Of a stretch of 64,000 bases of DNA, positions 46,956 to 58,596 are shown in pieces. Numbering within the stretch: position 1 is the first letter of the stretch; each line of letters opens with the position of its first letter. Below the pieces are notes generated by a model. The model was not told where the DNA came from, searched no databases, and worked only from the letters and a program-made list of their open reading frames with translations. Origin of the DNA: Strigamia acuminata (Eukaryota > Arthropoda > Chilopoda > Geophilomorpha > Linotaeniidae); assembly GCA_949358305.1 (NCBI GenBank), contig OX442315.1:26872427-26936426 (forward strand). Direction: 5' to 3'. Position numbers and translations under genes: made by a program.

Positions 46956-48895
46956 GTTCTGAAATCAATAGATTGTGCTTTGTCTTAATGAAATTGAACC
47001 CGTGTATTCGCGATAAAATAAAAAGAGAAAGAAAAAAAAATTACAGAAGGAAAACTCATTACAAAATATCATATAATCTTATTTCTTAGCTGTTCAGATT
47101 TGATGTAATATGATGAAATGGTGCTTGAAAGCTTCGGTTGGAAGGGAAAAAAGATTGGAAGTAAAAAATTTAATCTATATTTATTTTTTTTTTAAATTTT
47201 ATAATCTGAAATTGAAATTTGAAAAGAAAAAAAAAACTTGAAGGAAAAAAAATATTTTTTGTCAAATAAATGTGAAATTAACGATTCTGTCTAGATAAAT
47301 GTGAAATTAACGATTCTGTCTAGATAAATTTGCACGATATCGTTAATATTTATTTTTCGTGATCATTTGCCAAGATGGCGGACGAAATTTGACTCATGGT
47401 AAAATAAAAGCACTTGGAACTTGTAGTGCTGAAAAAGTAGTGAGACTTAAAATCACCCCACCCACACACGACCCAAGGGGGTAGACGGACGTAATCGATT
47501 ATTTTATCGTGAATTTTGTTGCCTAGCAACAACCTCTCTCCAGTCTCGACATCTGGGATGAAAGTGTTAAGACCGAACTTTGACTGGTAATCGTTTGTTC
47601 GTGGCGTTTGTTTTCGTATCGTATTTGCCAGAAATGGAAAGCTTTTCAAGTGACAATTGACAGATGTTTCATTTATTTTATTTTGATGACATTTTCCCTT
47701 TAAAACTGACTTGCTTTGTGTCAAAATTTCACAATTTAGTCGTTTATTAAATGCCGTCATGTCAAATTTTACGTTGAGAATCTTTAATGTGCAGCAAACC
47801 AGAATTTTGACGATTTCTGTACCTATGCATGAATTAGCAAATTTTGTAAAGACATTACAGTTGCAAGTGTACACATTTTAAGAAATCACACAGGCAACTT
47901 TCAGATCTTTTAAACACTCAAAATGATGGGATTTGAAATGCTTCAAGACAAATTCCACTCCACTCTCTGAAAATACCTCTTCACTTTCATCACATTTTCA
48001 CTTTTTCTTTACGACCTATCGATTTTCCAAAAAAAAAAAAATTCTGTGGTTATAAAAATGAAAAGGAAGTTTTCTTTCAGTGCAAAAGTTGAGTTTTTAA
48101 CGATTGCACCATCGTTATCACAAAGTCTGGCTATTGAGTTGTCAGCAAAATATGACTCGTCAAAGCTATACTATACCTGAATGAATCTTGTAAGCTTTAA
48201 AATAATAAGAAGAAAAAAATATATGAGATGCCCTTGATCATTAAAATGTAAATTTATTAATTTTTTCTTACAACTAGATAACGATTTTGTTTGAGCATTA
48301 AAATCCTTCACAAACGACAGTTAACACGAAAGCGTAGAATCAAATCATAAATGTGTAAAACAGATCCACACATATTAACATTTGGAATGTGCTAAAATGA
48401 GCTCGCACACCCTGAGAAAACAGTTACTGTGCAACCTTAATAAGCTTTTATTGCTGCATCAAATTCATTTTTATGAGATTATTATTATTCAGCACTTTTT
48501 TGTTATTAATAAATACGAATGATGCAATCTTATGAAACTATTAAAGGACCCACTTTGTTAGATATGACCAAAACGGTCAATTTTATTCGTTATTAGACAG
48601 GATGGATGTCCATAGTGAAACTGGAAATGGATCGATATGTCGAAGTAGATTCGTTCGAGACATGTTGTTGCTTTTCTCCTTTTATACACGCAAGAAGGCA
48701 TTTCTTTCACTCGGATTTGGCTATCCATTACAGTCTCTTGTCCAAAAGAGACGTATTTACGTTTAAGAGCACACGTAGAGACAAATTGATGTCATCCTAG
48801 AATCAAAATACCCACATGGGAATGTTTTTTGCGCTCATTTGTAATCGCTTTTCTTTTGTCTTTTTTTATCAAGTTCAAGTCTGACGTTTCCCGCC
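46956..48895. other. Intergenic or long 5' intron upstream of the melatonin-like GPCR
   Basis: AT-rich sequence containing a 29-bp tandem duplication (47266-47323). A 174-codon open frame on the minus strand (47350-47874) has no recognisable domain and is not called as a gene. A pyrimidine-rich acceptor occurs at about 48850-48879, just before the GPCR start. Confidence 0.4.
47266..47323. repeat. 29-bp exact tandem duplication
   Basis: Two adjacent identical 29-nt copies beginning ataaatgtgaaattaacg and ending ctgtctag, followed by the first six bases of a third copy. Probably a replication-slippage or repair product. Confidence 0.9.
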
Positions 48896-50541
48896 ATGTT
48901 ACTGGCCAATGCAACCATTAAAGGGATGACGAATGGGTCTCACGAGTTGGCCGATTACGGCGAATCAGTTCAGTGGAATAAAGTGGCAAAACTTCTCTTA
49001 CTTTCTACCTTATCAGCAGTCGGAACCATTGGAAACATTTTCGCTATTTCCGCCGTCATGCTGGAAAATCAGCTGAAGAAAAGAGGTAAAAGATAACGGA
49101 TTACACCCAACTAGGTTTTACTTAGAGAGAGGTAATTAAATTGCTAAGGCTGAGTCGTTACATTGATAATATTACCATTCACGGGCTGAACTAATGAATA
49201 CTGTAAGTGATTAAAGTACTATCGGGCTGTAGCGACCGGCGAAACTGTCTGTTACACGTATAATTCTGGTTAATCAGAATCTTATCAATTCCTTGCACGC
49301 AACCATTTTACTTCCTTGGTCGCTTGAATTGCTGCTCCGGTCAAGTCACACTGAAGGTCACTCTTGGGACAAGAGAGTTGCAAAAGCTCATTGGATAGCT
49401 TGACTATCCGGTTTGACCTTTTTGTCCGTGTTTGGTAAGTAAAAGTTAGGAAACAAAGATTAGTTGTGACAAAACTGCTCAGCAACAAAAATGCCTCGGT
49501 TGAATTGATGTGATTAATTTTGTTCTATTTTGAAAATTGAATAATGAAATGTGTTGTTTTTGTTGCTCAGGCAACGTCTTCATCGTCAACTTGGCAATTG
49601 CAGACTTGGTGGTGTCGGCATTTGCAATTCCGGCATCCAGCATTAACATTCTTGCTGGAATTCGAAATAACATGGCGATCTGTCCTTTCCAATGGTTGGC
49701 GGCCGTACTCTGCTGCCATGTGTCCGTCCTCAGCCTGGCCTTCATTGCTTGCGAAAATTATTGCCGAGTTTGCCGCCCTGAGATGCACAAACGTTTATTT
49801 ACTAAAAACGTAATCATAGCTCTGGTGGCATTCACTTGGACAGTCTCCACCGTTTGTATTTCACTCCAGTTTGCTCTCGATCTAGGCCCAGATTATTGTC
49901 GGATGAAATTTCGAGGCAATCTGCCGTACCATGCCACGGTCGGAATATCGCTTCTCGCTTTGCCCACACTCGTGGCCTTTATTTGCTACATAAAAGCTCT
50001 CGTAGAAGTGCGCGACGAGACGAAAGTCGAGAGCAACGGGGCACCCTCATCACCTCAACAACAAGACATGATCAAATCAGCAACAAATCTTATTAATTTC
50101 GAAAAAGACTATGCTTTATTGAAAACCAATCTTCTAGTGTTCACAATTTTTTTACTTTTCTGGATGCCATTGGGAGTAACAATAGCACTTGGAGCAAGCG
50201 GTCGAGTGATCACTCGTCTTTTGTATGACAATTTATCATGGTTGGCACTGACCAACAGCTGTGTCAATTCCATCATTTACGGCCTGTCGAACAAACCATT
50301 TCGCTCGGCTTATAACAATCTTTTCCACTATTGCTGTTGTAAAACGTCCGTATCTTTTAATTCTCGTCGTCCACGAGCCGATCCCTCCTTACGTCCACAT
50401 TCCGATGTTCGCGTCCACGTTTTTTCTGGTTATGGCAACATGGCGGTTCCTCCTAGTTCGAAAATGGATTCGAATAAAACGGGCCGAATGACTAATACCA
50501 AAAGCAAAGCGAGTAAACCTAAGGATATGTATGAACTATAA
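48896..50541 (+). CDS. Class A GPCR, melatonin-receptor-like
   Basis: Two coding exons, 48896-49085 and 49571-50541, join in phase 1 to give 386 residues. The ATG has a good context (cccgccATG) after a pyrimidine-rich acceptor. TM1 (GTIGNIFAISAV) is followed by GNVFIVNLAIADLVVSAFAI, very like melatonin receptors. The end of TM3 is ENYCRVCRP, matching the position of NRYCYICHS. TM6 has FTIFLLFWMPLG, and TM7 reads NSCVNSIIYGLSNKPFR, comparable with the melatonin-type NAxxY motif. A cysteine cluster (HYCCCKT) after helix 8 may be palmitoylated. Related possibilities are the Tre1/moody receptors, which share the non-DRY TM3 motif. Ligand unknown. A basic tail rich in Ser, Lys and Pro follows. Confidence 0.85.
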
Positions 50542-52287
50542 GAGCTCGCATACGTACGTCGTATTTTAATCAAGCAGAGAATTTTATTTTCTTTCGCGTG
50601 AAGAAATCGGTTGGCTTTCTGAACGAAACGACTTGCTGTGACATTGGTTGAAGATGAATGATCTTACAGTGAAATGTATGGTACAAGTAGTGATTAGATT
50701 AGCTTGGTTTGGAATAAATGAATCGTTAAGCAAGGGGTGCAGTGCCGGAAATCTTGCTGTTCATAAGAAGACAAAAGACTGCCATTCGCTTTTCAAAGAG
50801 TCAAAATGAAATTGCTTTTTCTCCTTTATAAAAATAAAAAAAGAACCGGAATGTTTTTTTTACTTTTGGAGAAAAAAAGGTTGTGAATTTTTGTCGATTT
50901 ATTACCTACTTTTGTTTAGAAAATGATTAAAACGCTCTCAATTTACACACCAATTAAGGCAACTCTTATATTTGGATATTCATATGAGTGAGATGATAGA
51001 TTAGAATTATTATGATTTATAAAATCCTTTTAAATTAGAGAGTATGTGTTTATATATGCACTTGTGATGTCACGTTGATTGTTTGTTTGTTTTTTAATTA
51101 TATTTTTGACTTTTTAGTTCTATTTAAAGAGAGTCGAATTGATAAAATGAGAAATATTAAGTAAAAATTCTGCGCGTAAAACTATGCTTGAAAAGAAGGC
51201 CGTGAAACGTTAATTATATACATTTCAATTATACACAATTTTCAGTTTTTTAACTGTCAATATTTTTGGACAAAGTATATCTATATCTATATATTGGTTA
51301 CCATAACGATAAACATTTTGCTCTTTAAAAAATATCTTTGTTGTTGATATTACATGTATATTTTGTACCGTCAGATGTATTTTTCCTGTTATACAAAACC
51401 ATCAAACAAATGTTAAATAATGAATATCATATAGAGATAAATATTTGCAATTTTTAGTTTTGTTTTAGTCACATTTTCTTATTTTTTTAAAAGCGCAGCT
51501 TTAAAAAAAAAAACTTACTGACTTGTGAAAGAAATGTACGGAATGTTGAGGAATTTACTTTTGGAGACCCCGTCCATCAATATTTGTTTCATTGTTTGTG
51601 AACCTCCATTTAAAAAAAGAATTCGTTAAAACAAATATTTTAATTTGCTTGTTTTATGCTTCCAGTGTGTGCCTCCTTTAAAATGGTGATAAAGAATTAT
51701 AATCTGTTTAGTTTAGTTTCAATTCCGAGCCTCGTGGACGGTTTTCATGTCCTTGATTCATCTTTTATGTCAACTTTTGTATTGATAATATTGTATACTG
51801 ATGTGGTGAAATATCATGTCGAATTTTAAATACTTTTGACATCATTTGTGGTGGATTTTTTTTTTAGTAAAAAAAAAAAAGTTAAAAAAAAAATAACTCA
51901 AAAGTATGCATTATTAATTTGTACTAAATTGATGAAAATCGAGAAAAAACCTGCAGTTTTGGATGCAAACCGAGATGAATTTTGACTGGAACAGTAAATG
52001 AAAAGTTGTTTATATTGAATTACTCTTATAGTGAATAAAAATATCCAATATTATCAATTTCGGTATTAAAAAAAAATTAAAAAAACCAGTACTGTAGCAT
52101 AATTAGGAGCATCTGAAAACTAACTGTGTGAAATATTTATAATTGTTGTGTTGTAAATAACAAATTTGTTAACCCTTGTTTTGTTATATAGCATAGTTTT
52201 TGAATCGCTAATGGAATAAACCATTTATTTCCTTGTGCCTGTTTAAGTTTGTATTTTTTACAAGTTATCATCATCAAAAGTAGATAT
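50542..52287. other. 3' region of the GPCR gene and intergenic DNA
   Basis: About 1.7 kb of AT-rich DNA with many A/T homopolymers; probably a long 3' UTR followed by spacer. No coding exon recognised. Confidence 0.45.
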
Positions 52288-53091
52288 TCATTCCATGTGA
52301 GCAGTATTATTTGGAATGCTAGAATTACTTTGTTTAATTGTAAATTCAAATCCACCAGATTGTAACTCAACGAAAATAAAACCTGCCCAACACGCTATAA
52401 CTAAAATAACCATTAAAAATGCAGTCAGAAATGACAAATTTTGTTCTCGCGTCCAATGATTTTTTCGTTTAACTAACGGTAGAAAAAAATAAAGTATAAA
52501 TATATTTTTTGTATGTTTACACAAGTGGTATTAAATGATATTGCAACATGCACCTTTAACAACATGATCCTCCAGAGTCTGTTGCAACGAAGCTACTGCT
52601 TGAACTTGTGGGTTGGATGACATATTTTCCTTTTCTGATAATTTGTCAACAGAATTTTCATTAATGTTGAGGATATATTGTTTTCTAATCCTAAAAAAAA
52701 GTTAATTAATTTAATCCTCATCATTAGCACGTGAATGCCATTTTGCCATTTTGCCCATTAAAAATTTAATTTGTTTGAACCCATTTGTTTGTTTTTCAAG
52801 GTTTTAAATCAACACGTCAAAAATAAAAAAACAAAAAAATAAAAAGGAACGATTTCATGTTCTTTTGGAGTAAATAAGTGTACAAATTAAAAGGAAAAAA
52901 CACACAAGGACACTTACGTCATTAGTTGAATGCAGTGGGGTGTTGAAATCATATTTATCACGATTTCCAAAAAACAGTTAATGACATATGGCATGTTTAA
53001 AAACTTAATCGAGAATTTATATACTCACATTTCACTTAAAACATTGCAGATATGTCAGTCTCACCTGGTTCGTAAGCTCATCAGCAGCCAT
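52288..53091 (-). CDS. Small single-pass membrane protein, family not recognised
   Basis: Four exons, 53065-53091, 52918-53003, 52554-52690 and 52288-52472, add up to exactly 145 codons including the stop. It starts MAADELTNQ and has one strong hydrophobic segment near the C-terminus (LTAFLMVILVIACWAGFIFV) preceded by KRKNHWTREQ, then a short polar end with NxS/T sites (SNSSIPNNT). The middle (NINENSVDKLSEKENMSS, ASLQQTLEDHV) is polar and could be helical. The basic side before the membrane segment suggests the N-terminus faces the cytosol, with the C-terminal tail lumenal or extracellular. The acceptor of the second exon is weak. I cannot assign a family. Confidence 0.6.
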
Positions 53092-54033
53092 TGTGTAATG
53101 AGTTGTTTCGTCACTGGTATAAAATAAAGCTGCTATTTAATTCTCGTGGTGTTTAATAACATTCTTCACGAACGTTTAATTTTCAAGTGGTATCAAAAAT
53201 CAAACACTTTAAGAATAATTCAACCAAGTGCTGTTAAATTAAAACGATTAACTTCAAACCATTTTAGCGTATTTTTTTTGTTTTCTTTTATTCAGGTCGA
53301 AAGTTTTACAAGAAATTGTGCTAATTTCTTTTTAAAATGCTAAAATTAAAAAACATTTATATTTTTCTCATCTTTTACGCAATACAAGTGTTTTTTAAAC
53401 TACTCATTCCCAGTCACGTATATCATTGCGGAGGACATAAAAAGTTTAAAAAAAATTCTTGGTTCTGGTAGAGTGAATTTATCTTCGTTTCTGGAATTTT
53501 CATTTAAAAGTTTTTTTAGGCGACACACAGTTACTAATGCGACTTTAACTATGAAAAAGCTTGTGCACGGGTTTCCATGCAAAAACGCTAGACTTTAGTC
53601 TACAAAACTCCAATTATGAATCCAATGTATAGTTTACCATAAGATTTGGCGAAAAAATCAAACTTGTAATGGGAAATTATTTTTAGAAAATTTTAAAAGA
53701 AGACCTTTGACATTCATATAAGTGGTTGACATTTGTTTTCTAAAGACATTGAAATTTAGATTTTATTTTCTGACTCATATAGGGGCTCAGCTGTTTACAT
53801 CACTAGAAGGTTGAAGGGTAGATATACCGTAAGTTATTGCAATTTTATATCTAAAAACAATTAGATCCTTGCTAAAAAGTTGAGGAATTCTTAATAACAT
53901 ACGTAGTTCTATTCAATATTCACCAATCTACATTTTAATTTATGCCCATTATTTCTAATGAAAAAATTCTTTCCTTTCTAAACTCGGCAAAGAATGACCT
54001 AAATAAATAAAGGACAGCGTCACAAACCACATG
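53092..54033. other. Intergenic region upstream of the copia insertion
   Basis: AT-rich sequence. It should include the promoter of the small membrane-protein gene on the minus strand. No other feature seen. Confidence 0.5.
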
Positions 54034-54038
54034 AAACC

Positions 54039-54252
54039 TGTTGTTTATTGAATGTTGTATTCCTGTCCGCCAGGTGTCTTTGTCACCTGTGCACCTGTCA
54101 CTGACACTGACCAATCAGTGACCCGAATTGTATTTGGTGCTCCACGCACTTTTTAACATCTGTTTAAGATTAAAACCATCACTGTTAATATTTCACCAAA
54201 AAACCACGCGTCTCCATTTTTATGCCTCCAACATATTAGAACAAAAACTACA
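54039..54252 (+). repeat. 5' LTR of copia element
   Basis: 214 bp, beginning TGTTGTTTATTG and ending ACTACA. The TG...CA ends are those expected for an LTR. Promoter and polyadenylation signals should lie within, but I do not see an unambiguous TATA box. Confidence 0.95.
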
Positions 54253-54282
54253 GGTTATGGGCCCAGCACGCTTCCACTGCGC
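54253..54282 (+). other. Primer-binding site for a half-molecule of initiator tRNA-Met
   Basis: Starts directly after the LTR with ggttatgggcccagcac and continues gcttccactgcgc. This is the reverse complement of the 5' half of arthropod initiator tRNA-Met up to the anticodon loop. Drosophila copia is known to prime from a cleaved initiator tRNA-Met in the same way, there with a shorter complementarity. The comparison tRNA is recalled from memory. Confidence 0.85.
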
Positions 54283-54373
54283 TTAAAAATCATCAAGTTT
54301 TGTACCGGAACATTCGAGGAAGTTAAAAACGAATTTAACACGAACATTCCACAAAAAACAGAACTAAGAAACG

Positions 54374-57300
54374 ATGGCGAACGGCGGCGGAAATTCAGCT
54401 CGAATCGAGGCGTTGGGAAAGGAAAACTTCGACACATGGAAGATCCAGATGGAAGCAATTTTGGATCAACGGGACCTACTCGTGCACGCGGAAGGTACGT
54501 CGAAACGACCAGAAACCATCGAAGGAAACGCGAAACGCGTGAAGGAGATCGAAACGTGGGAGAAAAGTGATCGAACAGCCAAAAATGACATTTTGCTAAA
54601 TATAAAACAATCGGAACTTCGAATGGCCAAAAATTGCAACACCGCGAATGAATTATGGAAGAAGTTGCACAGTGTGTACCAATCGAAAGGACCGGCAAGA
54701 AAAATCACGTTGTTAAAACGACTCGCAACACACAAAATGGCGGACGGAGAAAACGTGGAGAATCACTTAAAAGAATTCTTCGAGCTGGTGGATAAGCTAC
54801 TAGACATGGATTTCAAGATGCCCGAAGACTTCACGACGATTCTACTACTACTAAGCCTGCCAAACTCTTACGACAACTTCAGATGCGCAATAGAATCGCA
54901 AGACAAATTGCCTTCACTGGAAGTTTTGGAGGGAAAAATCAAAGACGAGTCGATCGCCCGCGGAAAAGGAAAAGAAGACGTGTCGGACGCCATGATGGCC
55001 AGAAAAACGTTCCAAAAACGTAAGCAACCAAAGAAATACGGCGACGAAAATTCGAATTCGACCGAGAAACCAGCTTTTAAATACAAGTGCCACGGTTGCG
55101 GAAAAATTGGCCACAAAATCGCCGATTGTCGAAGTAAAAGCAAGAAGGAAAGCGCATCAAGAGCCGAGAAATCCAAGTACGAATTATTTTTCTGCGAGCA
55201 AATCGAGACAGCACTGATAAGCGAGACGTCACGACCGAAAAATTGGTGTTTGGACAGCGGCGCCAGCTCCCACATGTGCTCGAACGATTCAACATTTTCG
55301 ACGATCGAATTCCTGAAAAACCAAAAACTGAATTTGGCCAGCAAAGCGAGTACAAAAATCGACGGAAAAGGAACCGCGAAAATTGTCGTCAACACCGGGA
55401 ACGGAAATGTGAAGCTGGATTTGGCGGAAACTCTTTTGGTACGAGATTTACGAACGAATTTGATGTCAGTCGGGAAGATCACAGAACGGGGACACAAGGT
55501 GATTTTCGATGATAAATCAGCAGAAGTGATAAATCCGAAGGGAGAAATCGTATTCACCGCCGAAAAAAGGAACGGACTGTATTACATCGTCGACGAGACC
55601 GAGGATGCTGCGACTGCAGCGGAAATCGAAGTCGGAACCGGATCAAAACCTGCAAAACCCGCAAGTACGAAAATACAAGAATGGCACAAAAGACTTGGGC
55701 ACCTGAACGAGTCAAGTCTGAAAATACTAAACGAAAAGGCGGACGGAATGAATTTGGAAAAGGACGCCAAGCTGCCAACTTGTGAAACTTGCATCGAGGG
55801 GAAGCACGCAAGTACGAAATTTCCTGACTCCACGTCAAAAAGCGAAAAACTGCTGGAACTTGTACACTCGGACGTTTGCGGACCAATGCCAACAAAGTCC
55901 ATGAACGGATCAAGATACTTCGTGACCTTCACCGACGACAAATCGAGGTGGTGCAAGGTGTATTTTCTGAAGCACAAAAGCGAAGTTTTCGAGGCATTCA
56001 AATCATTTAAAACGTTTTGCGAGAGGGAAACTGGTTGCGCACTAAAAGTTTTACGATCGGACAACGGGAAGGAATATGTAAATAAGAAATTCGACACGTA
56101 TTTACAAGAAAACGGCATAAAGCGCCAAACCAGCGTCGAACGAACCCCGGAACAAAATGGCGTCTCGGAAAGAATGAATAGAACTTTGATCGAGATGGCA
56201 CGATGCATGTTACTGCAAGCAAAATTGCCTAACTCATATTGGGCGGAAGCAATCAACACTGCATGCCACATCCGAAATAAATGCCCGACTAGAAGTTTGG
56301 AAAATGAAATCCCGCATCAAGTCTGGACCGGAAGAAAACCGAATGTCGACTATTTTCGAGTTTTTGGAAGCAGAGTCTTCGCGTTGGACAAGAAACCGAA
56401 CAAGGGGAAGTTCGAACCGAAGTCAAAAGAATGTATTCTCATCGGATATTGGGACGGATCGAAGGCGTATCGCTTGTGGTCAAAAAGCGAAAACAAAATT
56501 ATAAAAAGTCGCGATGTGAAATTTGTCGAAAAATCGGAAAATGAAACGAATGAAGAATGTGAAGAAAACGATAATAACAATAATTTTAATGACATTCTCA
56601 CCGATTGCAGAACAGATCAAATCGAGAATGGAACCGAAATTTCCGAGGACGAAGTCGAGAGCGCAGGCGAGAACGAGCCCGACAATGAGGACGAGAGAGA
56701 GACGCAACACGAAGAAGCCGAACCTCGTCAGAATGAAAACGCGCAAATAATTCCACGACGATCCTCGAGAACGCCAAAACCTTACCCAAATCGAAATGGG
56801 GACCCACCCAGAAAGAAATACACCAGAAAGAATCCGACAACAACTAATGAAGTTTTGGACGAAATTGCACAGATAGCAATTCTCGACGATCCAACGACAG
56901 CGGCCGAAGCTTTGAATGGAAACGACCCACAAGAATGGATGAAAGCGATGAAGGACGAATACGACGCTTTAATTGAAAACGAAACGTGGGAGGAGTGCGA
57001 CCGACCGAAAAATAGAAACGTAATCGGATGTAGATGGGTCCTCCGCACAAAATTTGAAGCAGACGGGTCAATCGAACGCAGAAAGGCCCGACTGGTCGCC
57101 AAAGGATATGCACAGCAGCCAGGCATCGACTACTTTGAAACCTACGCGCCCGTCGCACGACCGGGATCAATTCGAATGATGATGGCAATCGCAGCCGAGT
57201 TGGGATTGACCGTACACCAAATGGACGCGATAACGGCATATTTGAACGGCGAAATCGAAGAGGAAATTTTTATGGAATTCCCCGAATATTTGGAATTTAT

Positions 57301-58474
57301 CGCTGGAATAAAAATCAAGAAAGGAAAAGTCTGCCGGATGAGAAAGGCATTATACGGATTGAAGCAGTCGGGTCGCCAGTGGTACAAAAAACTGGACGAG
57401 AAGTTGCAAAAGCACGGACTGAAGCCAACAAACGCAGACCCATGCGTGTATTACCAAACGAATGGAGAAGTCATCACGCTCGTCGCAATCTACGTGGATG
57501 ATTTTATCATCGCAACGAACTGCAAAAGAAACTTGGAGAAATTAAAATCGAACCTGAAGAGCGAGTTCAAAATGAAGGATTTAGGACAAATTCACTACTG
57601 CTTGGGAATCGAGTTTAAACAGGACGAAAAGACGAAATCAATCACGATGGCGCAGAAAAAATACGTTAAGGACATACTGAATCGTTTCGGAATGCAAGAC
57701 TGCTCGAAAAACACAACTCCACTCGACGCAAATCAGAAATTGCAGAAAAACAAGAAAAAGGAGGATGGGACCGACGAAGAGCTACTGGATCCAGAGAAGT
57801 TCCCGTACCAAAGTTTAATCGGATCACTCATGTACCTCGCCGTTTGCACTCGACCCGATATTTCCTACACCGTCAGCGCATTAAGTCAATATAATACGTG
57901 TTTCACCGGAACTCATTGGACAGCAGCAAAACGCGTCCTAAGATATTTGAAGCACTCATCGAATCTCGGGCTAAAATTCGAAAAGACCGGAAAAGACTTA
58001 GTCGGCTACACGGATGCAGATTGGGGAGCAAACTTGGACGACCGTCGCTCGTACACCGGCTACTGCTTTAAACTCGCGAACGCGACAATATGCTGGGAAG
58101 CAAGAAAGCAGAAGACCGTCGCAACCTCGTCGACCGAAGCAGAATATATGGCGTTGGCCGAAGCGTCAAAAGAAGCAATCTACTTGCGAAACTTCCTAGA
58201 CGAAATTAAATACATCAACAAGAAGAAAGAAACGACCCTCATTTATAGCGATAATCAGGGGGCACACAAATTGGTGCGAAACCCAATTTTTCATTCCAGG
58301 ACCAAGCACATCGACATTCGCCACCATTTCGTTCGAGAAACATGTGAGCGGGGAGATATCGACATAGAATTCCTGGAGAGTGAGAAGATGGTCGCCGATG
58401 TGTTGACCAAGGGGCTTTTTAAGCCAAAACACGAAGAATTGATCGCCCAATTTGGATTGAAGGAAATTGTTTAA
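54374..58474 (+). CDS. Copia Gag-Pol polyprotein (Gag, protease, integrase, RT, RNase H)
   Basis: One 1366-codon frame. Residues about 1-200: copia-type Gag (starts with ENFDTWKIQMEAILDQRD, UBN2-like). About 238-252: CCHC zinc knuckle CHGCGKIGHKIADC. About 292-296: protease active site DSGASSHMC. About 437-475: GAG-pre-integrase zinc finger (HKRLGHLN ... CETCIEGK). About 495-600: integrase catalytic residues in VHSDVCGP, RSDNGKEY and PEQNGVSERMNRT. About 850-1100: reverse transcriptase starting QEWMKAMKDEYDALIENETW, with the catalytic YVDD near 1041. About 1213-1320: RNase H with YTDADWG and STEAEYMA. The gene order protease-integrase-RT-RNase H defines Ty1/copia. No frameshift or stop separates Gag and Pol. 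Long open frames on the opposite strand are shadows of this one. Confidence 0.97.
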   Translation: MANGGGNSARIEALGKENFDTWKIQMEAILDQRDLLVHAEGTSKRPETIEGNAKRVKEIETWEKSDRTAKNDILLNIKQSELRMAKNCNTANELWKKLHSVYQSKGPARKITLLKRLATHKMADGENVENHLKEFFELVDKLLDMDFKMPEDFTTILLLLSLPNSYDNFRCAIESQDKLPSLEVLEGKIKDESIARGKGKEDVSDAMMARKTFQKRKQPKKYGDENSNSTEKPAFKYKCHGCGKIGHKIADCRSKSKKESASRAEKSKYELFFCEQIETALISETSRPKNWCLDSGASSHMCSNDSTFSTIEFLKNQKLNLASKASTKIDGKGTAKIVVNTGNGNVKLDLAETLLVRDLRTNLMSVGKITERGHKVIFDDKSAEVINPKGEIVFTAEKRNGLYYIVDETEDAATAAEIEVGTGSKPAKPASTKIQEWHKRLGHLNESSLKILNEKADGMNLEKDAKLPTCETCIEGKHASTKFPDSTSKSEKLLELVHSDVCGPMPTKSMNGSRYFVTFTDDKSRWCKVYFLKHKSEVFEAFKSFKTFCERETGCALKVLRSDNGKEYVNKKFDTYLQENGIKRQTSVERTPEQNGVSERMNRTLIEMARCMLLQAKLPNSYWAEAINTACHIRNKCPTRSLENEIPHQVWTGRKPNVDYFRVFGSRVFALDKKPNKGKFEPKSKECILIGYWDGSKAYRLWSKSENKIIKSRDVKFVEKSENETNEECEENDNNNNFNDILTDCRTDQIENGTEISEDEVESAGENEPDNEDERETQHEEAEPRQNENAQIIPRRSSRTPKPYPNRNGDPPRKKYTRKNPTTTNEVLDEIAQIAILDDPTTAAEALNGNDPQEWMKAMKDEYDALIENETWEECDRPKNRNVIGCRWVLRTKFEADGSIERRKARLVAKGYAQQPGIDYFETYAPVARPGSIRMMMAIAAELGLTVHQMDAITAYLNGEIEEEIFMEFPEYLEFIAGIKIKKGKVCRMRKALYGLKQSGRQWYKKLDEKLQKHGLKPTNADPCVYYQTNGEVITLVAIYVDDFIIATNCKRNLEKLKSNLKSEFKMKDLGQIHYCLGIEFKQDEKTKSITMAQKKYVKDILNRFGMQDCSKNTTPLDANQKLQKNKKKEDGTDEELLDPEKFPYQSLIGSLMYLAVCTRPDISYTVSALSQYNTCFTGTHWTAAKRVLRYLKHSSNLGLKFEKTGKDLVGYTDADWGANLDDRRSYTGYCFKLANATICWEARKQKTVATSSTEAEYMALAEASKEAIYLRNFLDEIKYINKKKETTLIYSDNQGAHKLVRNPIFHSRTKHIDIRHHFVRETCERGDIDIEFLESEKMVADVLTKGLFKPKHEELIAQFGLKEIV

Positions 58475-58588
58475 GAAATATTGTTTTTAATATTTGAATT
58501 GTTTGTGAATGAATACTTTAATTTTTTAAATGTCTGAATTGTTTAAGAAAAATGTTTTGAATTTTAAAATGTAGGAATATTGCCATTC

Positions 58589-58596
58589 AGGGGAAG
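58589..58596 (+). other. Polypurine tract
   Basis: aggggaag lies immediately before the 3' LTR, the expected place and composition for the plus-strand primer of reverse transcription. Confidence 0.75.

Noticed and set aside
47350-47874. 174-codon open frame on the minus strand
   Set aside because: No recognised motif, no supporting splice context, and composition like the surrounding non-coding DNA. Could be chance; only transcripts or conservation would rescue it.
54868-57239. Several long open frames antisense to the copia polyprotein
   Set aside because: They mirror the strong codon bias of the sense frame and have no independent domain, start or homology.
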